Source: Allokutzneria sp. A3M-2-11 16
GTDB lineage: Bacteria; Actinomycetota; Actinomycetes; Mycobacteriales; Pseudonocardiaceae
Length of the DNA stretch: 64,000 nt
Direction: 5' to 3'
Assembly: GCF_024213555.1 (NCBI RefSeq)
Contig: NZ_JANAVO010000009.1
Location: forward strand, 174,397 to 238,396
The position numbers were made by a program, and so were the translations under genes. Positions within the stretch are counted from its first letter, which is position 1. Each line of letters starts with the position of its first letter. The notes below the pieces were generated by a model. It made no database searches and had not been told where the DNA came from. It worked only from the letters and a program-made list of their open reading frames with translations. Of the stretch, positions 32,558-40,626 are shown in pieces.

Positions 32558-33412
32558 ATGGATACGAACAACGTCCCGGTGACCGTCATCGGACTGGGCT
32601 CGATGGGCAAGGCGCTGGCCGCCGCGTTCCTGAAAGCCGGACACCCCACGACCGTCTGGAACCGCACCGCTGGCAAGGCCGACGACCTCGTCGCGAACGG
32701 CGCCGTGCGGGCCGCCACCGTCGAGGACGCGATCTCCGCGAGCCCGCTGGTGGTCATCTGCCTTCTCGACTACCCGACCCTGCACGACGTCCTCGGCGGC
32801 GCCGGTGCCGCGCTCGCCGGTCGCACCGTGGTGAACCTGACCAACGGCACCCCTGACCAGGCCCGCGAGACCGCGGCGTGGGCAGCTGAGATCGGCGCCG
32901 ACTACCTCGACGGCGGGATCATGGCGGTGCCGCCGATGATCGGCCAGCCCGGGTCGCTGGTGCTCTACAGCGGTTCGCGGTCCTCGTTCGACCAGCACGC
33001 GCGGGCACTCGACGGCCTCGGCGCGGCCCAGTTCGTGGGCGCTGATCCCGGGCTGGCCTCGCTGTACGACCTGGCCCTGCTCAGCGCGATGTACGGCCAG
33101 TTCTCCGGGGTGAGCCACGCGCTGGCCCTGGTCGGCCCGGATCACGCAGAGGCCCTGTCCGCACTCCTGCCCTCATGGCTGAGCGCGACGGCAGGCTTGT
33201 CCGCTACCGGCGGTGACGACTCCGACTCCCCGTCCGACATGCAGGCCGTCGCCATCGGCAACATCAGCGCCGCCAGCACCGCTCAGGGCGTGCACCCGGA
33301 CCTCCTGGGCCACCTGCTCATCCCGCTCCGCGCGCTGCTCGGCCCCCGCGCCGCGGATCAGGACTTCCCCACCCTCATCACCCTCCTCCACCCCCCAACC
33401 CAACCCACCTAG
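32558..33412 (+). CDS. NAD(P)-dependent oxidoreductase, imine-reductase / beta-hydroxyacid dehydrogenase type
   Basis: The product has 284 residues from ATG 32558. A Rossmann motif VIGLGSMGKALAAAFLKAGH (about 10-29), the cofactor strand VWNRT, an inter-domain NLTNGTP and the helical C-terminal dimerisation domain (LALLSAMYGQFSGVSHALAL) match the actinobacterial imine reductase group, which reduces cyclic imines with NADPH. A hydroxyacid dehydrogenase is the alternative. It is divergent from the AfsR-type regulator and probably controlled by it. A 63-bp hairpin repeat follows directly after the stop. Confidence 0.8.
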   Translation: MDTNNVPVTVIGLGSMGKALAAAFLKAGHPTTVWNRTAGKADDLVANGAVRAATVEDAISASPLVVICLLDYPTLHDVLGGAGAALAGRTVVNLTNGTPDQARETAAWAAEIGADYLDGGIMAVPPMIGQPGSLVLYSGSRSSFDQHARALDGLGAAQFVGADPGLASLYDLALLSAMYGQFSGVSHALALVGPDHAEALSALLPSWLSATAGLSATGGDDSDSPSDMQAVAIGNISAASTAQGVHPDLLGHLLIPLRALLGPRAADQDFPTLITLLHPPTQPT

Positions 33413-33418
33413 AGTTCT

Positions 33419-33481
33419 CCCGTTTCGTACTCTTAACGGCTTTTGGAGCGCTCTAATTCACGGTAATGAGTACGAAACGGG
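33419..33481. repeat. 63-bp dispersed hairpin repeat, copy 2
   Basis: Same element as at 3948, with the arms CCCGTTTCGTACTC and GAGTACGAAACGGG intact and several mismatches nearer the loop. It begins 7 bases after the imine-reductase-like stop and lies between that gene and the leftward SRPBCC operon, so it could serve as a terminator there. Confidence 0.85.
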
Positions 33482-33618
33482 GTTCTCCCGACCACGCTGG
33501 CGGAGGATGGGGGCGGGCGGGAGAGAAGCGGGGTGTGCTTATCGTACAACGGTTTCCGGGTGAAGAGTGCCGGGCGGGGCGCGGTTGTCCCGCGCCCCGT
33601 CCTCCAGAACGGCCTTCC

Positions 33619-34074
33619 TCACAGCGCAACCGGTTGGCGTCCGCCGTAAGGGTCCTTCAGCCACGCCTCACCGTGGTCGATGCGCAGTCCCCTGATCGAG
33701 ACCATGCGATCGGCGAAGCGCTCCAAGTCGCCCTGGAACCGAAGGGCGAGTTCCTTCGGGGTGCCCAGTTCGCTGTCCTGGTCAACCCAGATGCGCCAGG
33801 TGATGCGCGTCCGGCCGCCGGGCAAGGCGCGCCAGAGCACGACCACCTCGTACCTCGGTCCATCCACTGTGGACCACGAGATCCCCCGGCGGCTGGTGCG
33901 CACGCGCACGGGGACCTCCTGGTCCTCCAGCTGCCAGTGGGTCAGCTCGCCAAGGGTCCGGCGGACGGCCCGCACGCCCCGCATGAACTCGGGGAACGAC
34001 TCCACGCGGTGCCAGTGCGGCCGGACGAAGTCGACCGGGGCGACGACCTCGGTCCGGCCGCAGACCTCGGTCAC
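33619..34074 (-). CDS. SRPBCC-family (polyketide cyclase/dehydrase-like) protein
   Basis: The 151-residue product starts at GTG 34074, overlapping the upstream stop (GTGA). The START/SRPBCC fold is suggested by the N-terminal strand VVAPVDFVRPHWHRVESFPEFMRGV and the final amphipathic helix (ALRFQGDLERFADRMVSIRG). It is a diverged paralogue of the gene upstream (shared FPxFMxGV and THW motifs), a duplicated pair of small ligand-binding proteins. The ligand is unknown. Confidence 0.8.
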   Translation of the reverse strand: MTEVCGRTEVVAPVDFVRPHWHRVESFPEFMRGVRAVRRTLGELTHWQLEDQEVPVRVRTSRRGISWSTVDGPRYEVVVLWRALPGGRTRITWRIWVDQDSELGTPKELALRFQGDLERFADRMVSIRGLRIDHGEAWLKDPYGGRQPVAL

Positions 34075-34538
34075 AGCCGCGAGTCCCCGGGCTTGACCTC
34101 GCCCCGCCACGCACCGGTCTCGGTACCGCGCTCCTCGATGAACTCCTTGAAGCGCTTGAGGTCGCCCTTCACCCGGCCGCGCACGATGCCGAGCTTGTCG
34201 CCGACGTTCTCCACGACGCCCTCGGGCTCGTACTCGATCCGCAGCGACACCTTGGTGTGCGTCGCGTCCTCCGGGGTGAACGAGACCGTGCCGCGGTGCT
34301 TCGGCCCGGAGAGCACGCTCCACGACACCCGTTCGTCGGGCACCTGGTGCAGGATCTCCGCGTCGAACTCGCGGTCGACCCCGGCAATGGAGGTGTGCCA
34401 GTGGGTCAGCGTGTTCGTCCGCTGCTCTACCCGCTCGACACCCTCCATGAAGTGCGGGAACGACTCGAACTGGGTCCACTGGTCGTAGGCGGTGCGCACC
34501 GGGACGTGGACTTCGACCTGTTCCTCGATCACGCTCAT
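34071..34538 (-). CDS. SRPBCC-family protein, first gene of a stress-type operon
   Basis: The 155-residue product starts at ATG 34538 (AGGAG 5 bases upstream). Typical features are the first strand QVEVHVPVRTAYDQWTQFESFPHFMEGV, the central DREFDAEILHQVPDERVSW, and the C-terminal helix VKGDLKRFKEFIEER. Proteins of this type are common in actinobacteria and often belong to the general stress response. This agrees with the GTTT-N15-GGGTAT promoter upstream. It is divergent from phosphoketolase. Confidence 0.85.
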   Translation of the reverse strand: MSVIEEQVEVHVPVRTAYDQWTQFESFPHFMEGVERVEQRTNTLTHWHTSIAGVDREFDAEILHQVPDERVSWSVLSGPKHRGTVSFTPEDATHTKVSLRIEYEPEGVVENVGDKLGIVRGRVKGDLKRFKEFIEERGTETGAWRGEVKPGDSRL

Positions 34539-34579
34539 GTGGTCTCCTGTCGTCTCGCGGATTCGTGTTCCCTGATGCG

Positions 34580-34604
34580 ATACCCGCGCATCGGCGGAGA
34601 AAAC
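34580..34604 (-). promoter_or_regulatory. sigma-F/B-type promoter of the SRPBCC operon
   Basis: Read on the minus strand, GTTT (34604-34601) and GGGTAT (34585-34580) are spaced by exactly 15 bases, matching the known actinobacterial sigma-F/B consensus. The start codon lies about 41 bases downstream of the -10 element. Confidence 0.6.
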
Positions 34605-34622
34605 ACTGGGTAACCGGGAGCA

Positions 34623-36878
34623 GTGCGGACATCTGCTACGGAGACCTCGCGGCGCTATCGCCGGGCCTGTGACTACCTCGCGGCGGCCATGATCTACCTG
34701 CGCGACAACGTCCTGCTGCGCGAGCCGCTGCGCCCCGAACACCTCAAACCGAGGCTGCTGGGCCACTGGGGCACCTGTCCCGGGATCACGTTTGTCTACA
34801 GTGGACTCAACGGGCTCGTGCGGCGCACCGGGCAGCGGACGCTGCTGGTCACCGGTCCCGGCCACGGGGCGCCCGCCGTGCACGCGAACCTGTGGCTGGA
34901 GGGCACGCACTCCGCCGTCGACCCCCGCATGACGCTCCCCGACCTGGTCAAGGGGTTCTCCTGGCCCGGCGGATTCCCCAGCCACCTCTCCCCCGAGGTG
35001 CCGGGCGTGATCCACGAAGGCGGCGAGCTGGGGTACGCGCTGGCGACCGCGTTCGGCGCGGCCCTCGACGACCCGGAGCTGCTGGTGGCGTGCATCGTCG
35101 GCGACGGCGAGGCGGAGACCGGGCCGACCGCGGCCTCGTGGCACGCCAACAAGTTCCTCGACCCGCGGACCTGCGGCGCGGTCCTGCCGGTGCTGCACAT
35201 CAACGGCGCGAAGATCTCCTCGCCGACCATCTACGCCACCATGTCCGACGACGAGCTGACGCAGTACTTCCGCGGCGCGGGCTGGACTCCGCACATCGTC
35301 GACGTCGAGCGGACCGACGATCCCGATCAGGTGCTCGCCGACACACTGGACTTGGCGCACAAGGAGATCAAGCAGCGTCGGCCGATGATCCTGTTGCGCA
35401 GTCCCAAGGGTTGGGGCCTGCCGGAGGACGCGGGCGGCGGGACCTTCCACGCCCACCAGGTGCCGCTGAGCGCCGACCAGCTCCCCGAGATCGAGGCGTG
35501 GCTGCGGTCCTACCGCCCGGAGGAGCTGTTCCACGACGACGGCAGGCCCATGGAGGACCTCCTGGAATGCCTGCCTGTGGAAGAGTTGCGGCTCGGCCGG
35601 GTGCCGCAGGCCAACGGTGGGGAGCTCCGCCGGGATCTGCCGCTGCCGGAGCTGGCGGAGTTCGCCGTCGACGTGCCCGAACCGGGCGGTGCCACCGCGA
35701 GCGCCACCGAGACCACGGGCGGCTGGCTCGCGGAGCTGATGCGCGTCACCGAGCGGCGGCGGGACTTCCGGATCATGTGCCCGGACGAGCTGGAGTCCAA
35801 CAAGCTGGGCGCCGTCCTCGACGCCACCGGGCGCGCGTTCACCTGGCCGCTCACCGAGTACTCCGAGCACATGGCCCCGGACGGGCGGGTGCTCGAAGTG
35901 CTCTCCGAGCACCTGTGCCAGGGCTGGTTGCAGGGCTACCTGCTCACCGGTCGGCACGGGCTGTGCCCCTGCTACGAGGCATTCGCGTCCATTGTGGACG
36001 GAATGGTGAACCAGTACGCCAAGTTCCTGAAGATGTCGGGCGAGGTGCCGTGGCGGGCACCCGTCGCCAGCCTGAACTACCTGCTCACCAGCGAGGGCTG
36101 GCGGCAGGAGCACAACGGCTACAGCCACCAGGGCCCCGGCTTCCTCAACAACCTGCTGACCAAGAAGTCCTCGGTGAGCCGGGTCTACCTGCCGCCGGAC
36201 GCGAACACGCTGCTGGTGACGATGCGGCACTGCCTGGCGACGACGAACCGGATCAACCTGGTGGTGGCGGGCAAGAACCCGGCGCCGCAGTGGCTGGACC
36301 TGGCCGAGGCGGAGCGGCACTGCCGGGCGGGCGCGGGCGTCTGGGAGTGGGCGAGCCACGCGGAGCCGGACGTGGTGCTCGCCTGCGCCGGTGGCATCCC
36401 GACCGTGGAAACCGTTGCGGCGGCGTGGTTGTTGCGCAGGCACGCGCCGGAGCTGCGCGTGCGCGTCGTCAACGTGGTCGACCTGCTCACACTGTCCACT
36501 CCGGACAAGCATCCGCACGGGATGAGCGCCGAGGAGTTCACCGCGTGCTTCGGCGAGGGCATCCCAGTGATCTTCGCGTTCCACGGTTACCCCTCGGCCG
36601 TGCACGAGGTGCTGCACGGCAGGCCCGATCCGAGCCGTTTCCACGTGCACGGCTACTTGGAGGAGGGCACTACGACCACGCCCTTCGACCTGTTGGTGAG
36701 CAACAAGATGAGCCGGTACGACCTCGCCGCCGACGCGGTGGGCCGCACGCCCGGATGGTCCTCGCGGGGCGGTGGGATCGTGCCGGAGCTGCTCGAGAAA
36801 CGGGACGAGCTCAAGGACTACGCCTACCGCGAGGGCACGGACTCCCCGGAGATCACCGAGTGGGAGTGGTCGGCATGA
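34623..36878 (+). CDS. xfp: phosphoketolase (xylulose-5-phosphate / fructose-6-phosphate)
   Basis: This 751-residue thiamine-diphosphate enzyme cleaves xylulose 5-phosphate (and often fructose 6-phosphate) with phosphate to acetyl phosphate plus glyceraldehyde 3-phosphate or erythrose 4-phosphate. The motifs GHWGTCPGI, GPGHGAP, the TPP-binding GDGEAETGPTAASWH (near 160), SHQGPGFLNN and GRHGLCPCYEAF are diagnostic. The GTG start at 34623 is preceded by GGGAG and by a GGGTAA element. The acetate kinase gene overlaps the stop (ATGA), so acetyl phosphate is turned directly into ATP and acetate. Confidence 0.95.
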   Translation: MRTSATETSRRYRRACDYLAAAMIYLRDNVLLREPLRPEHLKPRLLGHWGTCPGITFVYSGLNGLVRRTGQRTLLVTGPGHGAPAVHANLWLEGTHSAVDPRMTLPDLVKGFSWPGGFPSHLSPEVPGVIHEGGELGYALATAFGAALDDPELLVACIVGDGEAETGPTAASWHANKFLDPRTCGAVLPVLHINGAKISSPTIYATMSDDELTQYFRGAGWTPHIVDVERTDDPDQVLADTLDLAHKEIKQRRPMILLRSPKGWGLPEDAGGGTFHAHQVPLSADQLPEIEAWLRSYRPEELFHDDGRPMEDLLECLPVEELRLGRVPQANGGELRRDLPLPELAEFAVDVPEPGGATASATETTGGWLAELMRVTERRRDFRIMCPDELESNKLGAVLDATGRAFTWPLTEYSEHMAPDGRVLEVLSEHLCQGWLQGYLLTGRHGLCPCYEAFASIVDGMVNQYAKFLKMSGEVPWRAPVASLNYLLTSEGWRQEHNGYSHQGPGFLNNLLTKKSSVSRVYLPPDANTLLVTMRHCLATTNRINLVVAGKNPAPQWLDLAEAERHCRAGAGVWEWASHAEPDVVLACAGGIPTVETVAAAWLLRRHAPELRVRVVNVVDLLTLSTPDKHPHGMSAEEFTACFGEGIPVIFAFHGYPSAVHEVLHGRPDPSRFHVHGYLEEGTTTTPFDLLVSNKMSRYDLAADAVGRTPGWSSRGGGIVPELLEKRDELKDYAYREGTDSPEITEWEWSA

Positions 36879-37903
36879 GCACCGTGCTGACGATCAACCC
36901 AGGCTCGTCCAGCTTGCAGGCACACGTGATCGACGACGATCACGTGATCGACTCCATGCACGTCGAGCAACGCCCGGAGACCGATGACGCGGTGCGTGAA
37001 CTCGAGGAGCTGTTGTCCCGCAACACGAACATCGAGGCTGTCGGCCATCGAATCGTGCACGGCGGCCCCGATGTCATCGCGCCGACAATCGTCTCCGACT
37101 CGGTGGTCGACGCAGTGCGGGAGTTCGCCTCACTCGCCCCGCTGCACGTTCCCGCGAGCCTGACCCTGCTAGACAAGCTGCGAGAAAAGCTTGCTGTGCC
37201 ACATGTGTTGTGCCCGGACACGGCATTCCACAGTGGACTCCCCAAGGTGGCGGCGACCTACCCGCTGCCGAAGGAATGGCGCGAGCGCTTCGGGTTGCGG
37301 CGCTACGGTTTCCACGGCCTCTCCTACGGCTGGGCGATCAGCAGGGCCGCGGAGGAACTGGGGCGGCCTGCGCGGGAGCTGAGCGTGCTGCTGGCCCATC
37401 TCGGCGGTGGGAGTTCAGTGTGCGCCTTCCGCGACGGCCGCAGTGTCGACACGTCCATGGGCTTCACTCCGCTTGAGGGTCTGCCCATGGCCAAGCGCAG
37501 CGGCAGCGTCGACCCGGGGATGCTGTTGTGGTTGCTGCGGGAGAACAAGCTCGGCCTCGACGAACTGTCCGAGGGGCTGCACACCCGCTCCGGACTGCTC
37601 GGGCTGGGCGGCTCCCCGGACACCCGCGACCTGGTGAAGGCGGCGGCGGAGGGAGACATGGACGCCGACCTGGCGCTGCGGGTGTTCGCGCACCGGGCGA
37701 GCCGCGAGCTGGCCGCCGCGGCGACGAGCCTGGACCGGATCGACGCGCTGGTCTTCACCGGGGAAATCGGTTGGGACCAGCCGGAAGTGCGCGAGGCGAT
37801 CGTGGACCGGCTCGGCGTGCTCGGCAAGATCCGCGTGCTCGTGGTGGAGCCGAGGGAGGAGGTGCAGATCTACCGCGACACCGTCTCGGCGATCGCGGGC
37901 TGA
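36875..37903 (+). CDS. ackA: acetate kinase, short form
   Basis: This ASKHA-fold kinase makes acetate and ATP from acetyl phosphate and ADP. The motifs TINPGSSSLQAHV (N-terminus), GHRIVHGG, FHGLSYGWA, HLGGGSSVCAF and the C-terminal FTGEIG are present. At 342 residues it is about 50 shorter than the usual 390-410, with shortened loops in both halves. It is translationally coupled to phosphoketolase (ATGA overlap). Confidence 0.93.
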   Translation: MSTVLTINPGSSSLQAHVIDDDHVIDSMHVEQRPETDDAVRELEELLSRNTNIEAVGHRIVHGGPDVIAPTIVSDSVVDAVREFASLAPLHVPASLTLLDKLREKLAVPHVLCPDTAFHSGLPKVAATYPLPKEWRERFGLRRYGFHGLSYGWAISRAAEELGRPARELSVLLAHLGGGSSVCAFRDGRSVDTSMGFTPLEGLPMAKRSGSVDPGMLLWLLRENKLGLDELSEGLHTRSGLLGLGGSPDTRDLVKAAAEGDMDADLALRVFAHRASRELAAAATSLDRIDALVFTGEIGWDQPEVREAIVDRLGVLGKIRVLVVEPREEVQIYRDTVSAIAG

Positions 37904-37936
37904 GGGATCAGCGCGCCGCCCGCCAGCGCGCCGAAC

Positions 37937-37950
37937 GCTGTGATCACAGC
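37937..37950. promoter_or_regulatory. 14-bp perfect palindrome
   Basis: GCTGTGATCACAGC lies 34 bp after the acetate kinase stop and about 130 bp upstream of a small membrane-protein gene. It may be an operator. It has no terminator features, and the binder is unknown. Confidence 0.3.
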
Positions 37951-38077
37951 TGCGCACGGCGAGCCTGCTGATTTCGGCGCATCCGGCCTGAACGTCAAAA
38001 AACCTGATCCGGGTCAGACAACCTCCTCCTCCCCGCAGGCGTGATTCCTGTCGAATCCCCGAAGAGGAGAACCACGC

Positions 38078-38194
38078 ATGTGGGTGTTGCTTGACCTGAT
38101 CCTGCCGTCGCTGGTGGTGCTCGGCATCGGCGCGGGCATCGCCTGGGCGATCTCCCGCGACGACGACCCTGACAACGATGCCGACGCTGACTAG
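38078..38194 (+). CDS. 38-residue single-helix membrane protein
   Basis: The gene starts at ATG 38078 with GAGGAG 8 bases upstream. The product begins MWVLLDLILPSLVVLGIG, continues as one transmembrane helix to about residue 25 (IAWAIS), and ends in a very acidic tail (RDDDPDNDADAD). The strong ribosome binding site, codon usage and sensible topology support a real small protein of unknown function. Confidence 0.6.
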   Translation: MWVLLDLILPSLVVLGIGAGIAWAISRDDDPDNDADAD

Positions 38195-38251
38195 CGGAAA
38201 CGGCTGAGCCTCACTCTTGGAATCATTGCAACAGTGCTGCCGGACTGGCGA

Positions 38252-38710
38252 CTACGAGTCCTTGCGGCGCAACAGCGGCAGCACGAACCACAGCGTTGCG
38301 AACCCCACCAACGCGAGCACCCCGATGGCGATCGCCAGCCAGCCGCCCACGATGGCCTCGCCGAGCAGCAGCACCGTGCCGATCATCGCCAGCGCCAGGA
38401 ACACCATGCCGGTGATGGCGAAGACGTTGGCGGTCTCGATGATCTCCTTGCGCATGCCCTGCCGGAACAGCAGCCGGTGCCACGACGCCGGGGCGGTCAG
38501 CAGCGCGACGGCCGCCGCGGCGAGCACGACCGTGATGAGGTGCAGCACCCGGATGTAGCCGTTGACGTCCTCGTAGCGATCGCTGAACGCGATGGACAGC
38601 AGGAACCCGAACAGGATCTGCACGCCGCCCTGGGCGACGCGCAGTTCCTGGAGCAGCTCGCTGAGGTTGCGGGCGAGCTGCCGCTGCTCGGACTCCTCCG
38701 GCCGACTCAC
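38252..38710 (-). CDS. DUF6328-like membrane protein
   Basis: The 152-residue protein has four transmembrane helices. The N-terminal motif LLQELRVAQGGVQILFGFLL and the hydrophobic segments TVVLAAAAVALLTA, VFAITGMVFLALAMIGTVLLL and AIAIGVLALVGFATLWFVLPLL fit the DUF6328 family of actinobacterial membrane proteins of unknown function. A GATT-N16-GGGTAG motif upstream could be a stress promoter (weak). Confidence 0.8.
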   Translation of the reverse strand: MSRPEESEQRQLARNLSELLQELRVAQGGVQILFGFLLSIAFSDRYEDVNGYIRVLHLITVVLAAAAVALLTAPASWHRLLFRQGMRKEIIETANVFAITGMVFLALAMIGTVLLLGEAIVGGWLAIAIGVLALVGFATLWFVLPLLRRKDS

Positions 38711-38719
38711 CGGTCCGGA

Positions 38720-39541
38720 CTACCCGACCGGGGTACCGCTCAATCCCGCCAGCCACTCGCGCACGGACCGCGGCCGCACCCCGAGCAGCTTCTCGGCCCC
38801 GGTCTCGGCGGTGAACGCCAACGCGTCCGGCCGGGCCGCAACCGCTTGGTAGAGCCCCTGAACACCGGCCGCGGCACCCGCTCCGAGGATCGGGGCGAGC
38901 AGTTCGCCGAACTCCGTCGGCGGCATCGCGCGGTAACCGGCCCCGTGCTGTTCGGCGAGTTCTGCCCCGGTCAGGCCGGGAACCGCGCCGACGTCCACAA
39001 AGGACGGTGGGGTGGCGTGGGTGAGCGCGGCCACCGCCGCCTCGGCGACATCGAGGTGGCTGACCCACGCCACCGGCCGGTCGGCCGCCACCGGGTAGGC
39101 CAGAACCCCTTCCGCGGCAAGGGTTTCCTGTACGGGCGGCAGCAGCAGGTTCTCCAGGAACAACCGCGGCGCGAGCACGGTCACCAGGACTCCGGCCTCG
39201 CGCAGCCGTTCGGCGAGGTCGCCGAGCGCCGTCAGCCGCTGCGCCCCGAACGGCGAGGAGGCGTCGCCAGGAACGCCGCCGCTGGTGGAGATCACCACGC
39301 GGGCCGGGCGGGCCACCGCGGCCAGGTTCTCCGCCCAGCGCGCCGGGGCTGCCGGGTCGGGCGTGATCGGGAAGTGGATGAACGCGCCGGTCGCGCCTTC
39401 ATAAGCGGCGGTGAGCGCGTCGCGGTCGTCGAGGTCGCCCTCGGCACGGGACAGGCCGCGCACCGGGAGACCAGCGGCTTCGAGGGCTTTGACGACAGGA
39501 GCGCCTTGGGCGCCGGTCGCGCCATGAACGATGTAGGTCAT
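38720..39541 (-). CDS. NmrA-like NAD(P)-binding protein
   Basis: The 273-residue atypical short-chain dehydrogenase begins with the Rossmann motif IVHGATGAQGAPVVKAL. It has the NmrA/QOR2-like layout (AYEGATGAFIHFP, ISTSGG, SHLDVAEAAVAAL). Such proteins act as NAD(P)H-dependent quinone reductases or redox sensors. The divergent HxlR-type regulator is the usual partner and probably represses this gene from the 56-bp shared promoter. Confidence 0.85.
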   Translation of the reverse strand: MTYIVHGATGAQGAPVVKALEAAGLPVRGLSRAEGDLDDRDALTAAYEGATGAFIHFPITPDPAAPARWAENLAAVARPARVVISTSGGVPGDASSPFGAQRLTALGDLAERLREAGVLVTVLAPRLFLENLLLPPVQETLAAEGVLAYPVAADRPVAWVSHLDVAEAAVAALTHATPPSFVDVGAVPGLTGAELAEQHGAGYRAMPPTEFGELLAPILGAGAAAGVQGLYQAVAARPDALAFTAETGAEKLLGVRPRSVREWLAGLSGTPVG

Positions 39542-39597
39542 GTCCCCTATGCTTCCGACAGGGAATCAGTTACCTCAAATGAACTATTGGGGCTGCC

Positions 39598-39942
39598 GTG
39601 AGTGATCTGGATCACGATCTGCCGGAGTGCGGGGTCGCGCGGTTCCTGGCCGTCCTGGAAGGAACCTGGGCGACGCTGATCGTCCGCGACCTCCTCCCGG
39701 GCCCGAAGCGCTTCACCGAACTGCGCGCCGGACTGCCCGGCATCAGTCCGAAAACGCTGTCCGCGCGGCTGCGGCGGCTGGAGGAAACGGGTCTGGTGAC
39801 GCGGACCGCCTACGCCGAGGTGCCACCGCGGGTGGAGTACGAACTGACCGAGGCCGGGACGCGGCTGCGGAAAGTGCTCGACACGATGGCGGAGTGGGCC
39901 GAACGCGATCTGCCGGTGCGCCTCGGTACCGTGCGGCGGTGA
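39598..39942 (+). CDS. HxlR-family winged-helix regulator
   Basis: The 114-residue product starts at GTG 39598. The HxlR signature is complete: CGVARFLAVLEGTWATLIVRDL, then RFTELRAGLPGISPKTLSARLRRLEETGLV and YELTEAGTRL. The single cysteine C11 lies in the position used for redox sensing in QorR/HypR-type members. It is divergent from the NmrA-like gene and overlaps the next gene (GTGA). Confidence 0.92.
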   Translation: MSDLDHDLPECGVARFLAVLEGTWATLIVRDLLPGPKRFTELRAGLPGISPKTLSARLRRLEETGLVTRTAYAEVPPRVEYELTEAGTRLRKVLDTMAEWAERDLPVRLGTVRR

Positions 39943-40625
39943 GCGTCCTGGACTTCGACAAGGTCTTCCGAGGGACCCCGCCCGCCCGCGACAGCGTCTA
40001 CCTCCTCCGCCAGCGGGTCGGCTTCAGCAAGCTGCACTGGCTGCCGCACCTGCCGGACGCCGCGTTCTGGCCGCCGGAGCTCGACGCCGGGACCGTGGAC
40101 CGGCGCACCATCTTCCAGATCGCCGGCCGCGCGGACGACGATCTCGGCGCCGTGCACACGCTGGTGGCGGCCTACGTCTGGACGTCCGGGCCGAAGCAGC
40201 GCGGCGCGGTGAAGCTCGGCATGGTCTTCGACCACAATCCCGGCCTGGTCGGCCCGAACCTCTCCGCCGCGGTGCGCAGGACGCGCGAGGACGGCCCGGT
40301 CGCCGGGTTCGGCATGCTCACCAGGAAGGGCAGCCACGCGCTCGGCAGGCTGCCCGCCCCGGGCTTCACCAAGGTCCTGTACTTCGCGGCGTTCGACGGC
40401 AAGACCGGTCCGCTGATCCTCGACGAGCACGTGGTGATCGCGATGAACGCGTTGCGCGGCTCGGACTGGGGCATCGACGGCCCGTGGTCGCCGGAGCAGT
40501 ACGGCGACTACCTGGACTATGCCGCCGAATGGGCGCAGCGCTGGCGGAAGGGCACCTCGACCGACCTCGTCGAGCGCACCCTGTCCGCCGCGGGCCAGGC
40601 ACTCGGCGCGCACTACGCGAGGTAG
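39939..40625 (+). CDS. conserved hypothetical protein, possibly OGG-fold
   Basis: The 228-residue product starts at GTG 39939 within the HxlR stop codon. It is soluble and Trp/Arg/Gly-rich, with a mixed alpha/beta N-terminal half (FQIAGRADDDLGAVHTLVAAYVWTSG) and a helical C-terminus (YLDYAAEWAQRWRKGTSTDLVERTL). The C-terminal pattern recalls actinobacterial proteins annotated as 8-oxoguanine-glycosylase (OGG) fold, but I see no clear catalytic Lys/Asp and treat this as a weak guess. Confidence 0.55.
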   Translation: MSVLDFDKVFRGTPPARDSVYLLRQRVGFSKLHWLPHLPDAAFWPPELDAGTVDRRTIFQIAGRADDDLGAVHTLVAAYVWTSGPKQRGAVKLGMVFDHNPGLVGPNLSAAVRRTREDGPVAGFGMLTRKGSHALGRLPAPGFTKVLYFAAFDGKTGPLILDEHVVIAMNALRGSDWGIDGPWSPEQYGDYLDYAAEWAQRWRKGTSTDLVERTLSAAGQALGAHYAR

Positions 40626-40626
40626 C

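Noticed and set aside
29328..32582. A 1084-codon open frame on the plus strand opposite the AfsR-type gene
   Set aside because: Low-complexity shadow of a gene with complete SARP, NB-ARC and TPR domains.
33466..34488. Frames starting MSTKR inside hairpin repeat copies 2, 3 and 4
   Set aside because: The start comes from the repeat, and the downstream sequence is not conserved or protein-like. Only copy 1 leads into a real gene.
39542..39597. A specific HxlR operator in the NmrA/HxlR gap
   Set aside because: The gap is short and AT-richer, but the only dyad (AGTT...AACT) is 4 bp and not convincing.
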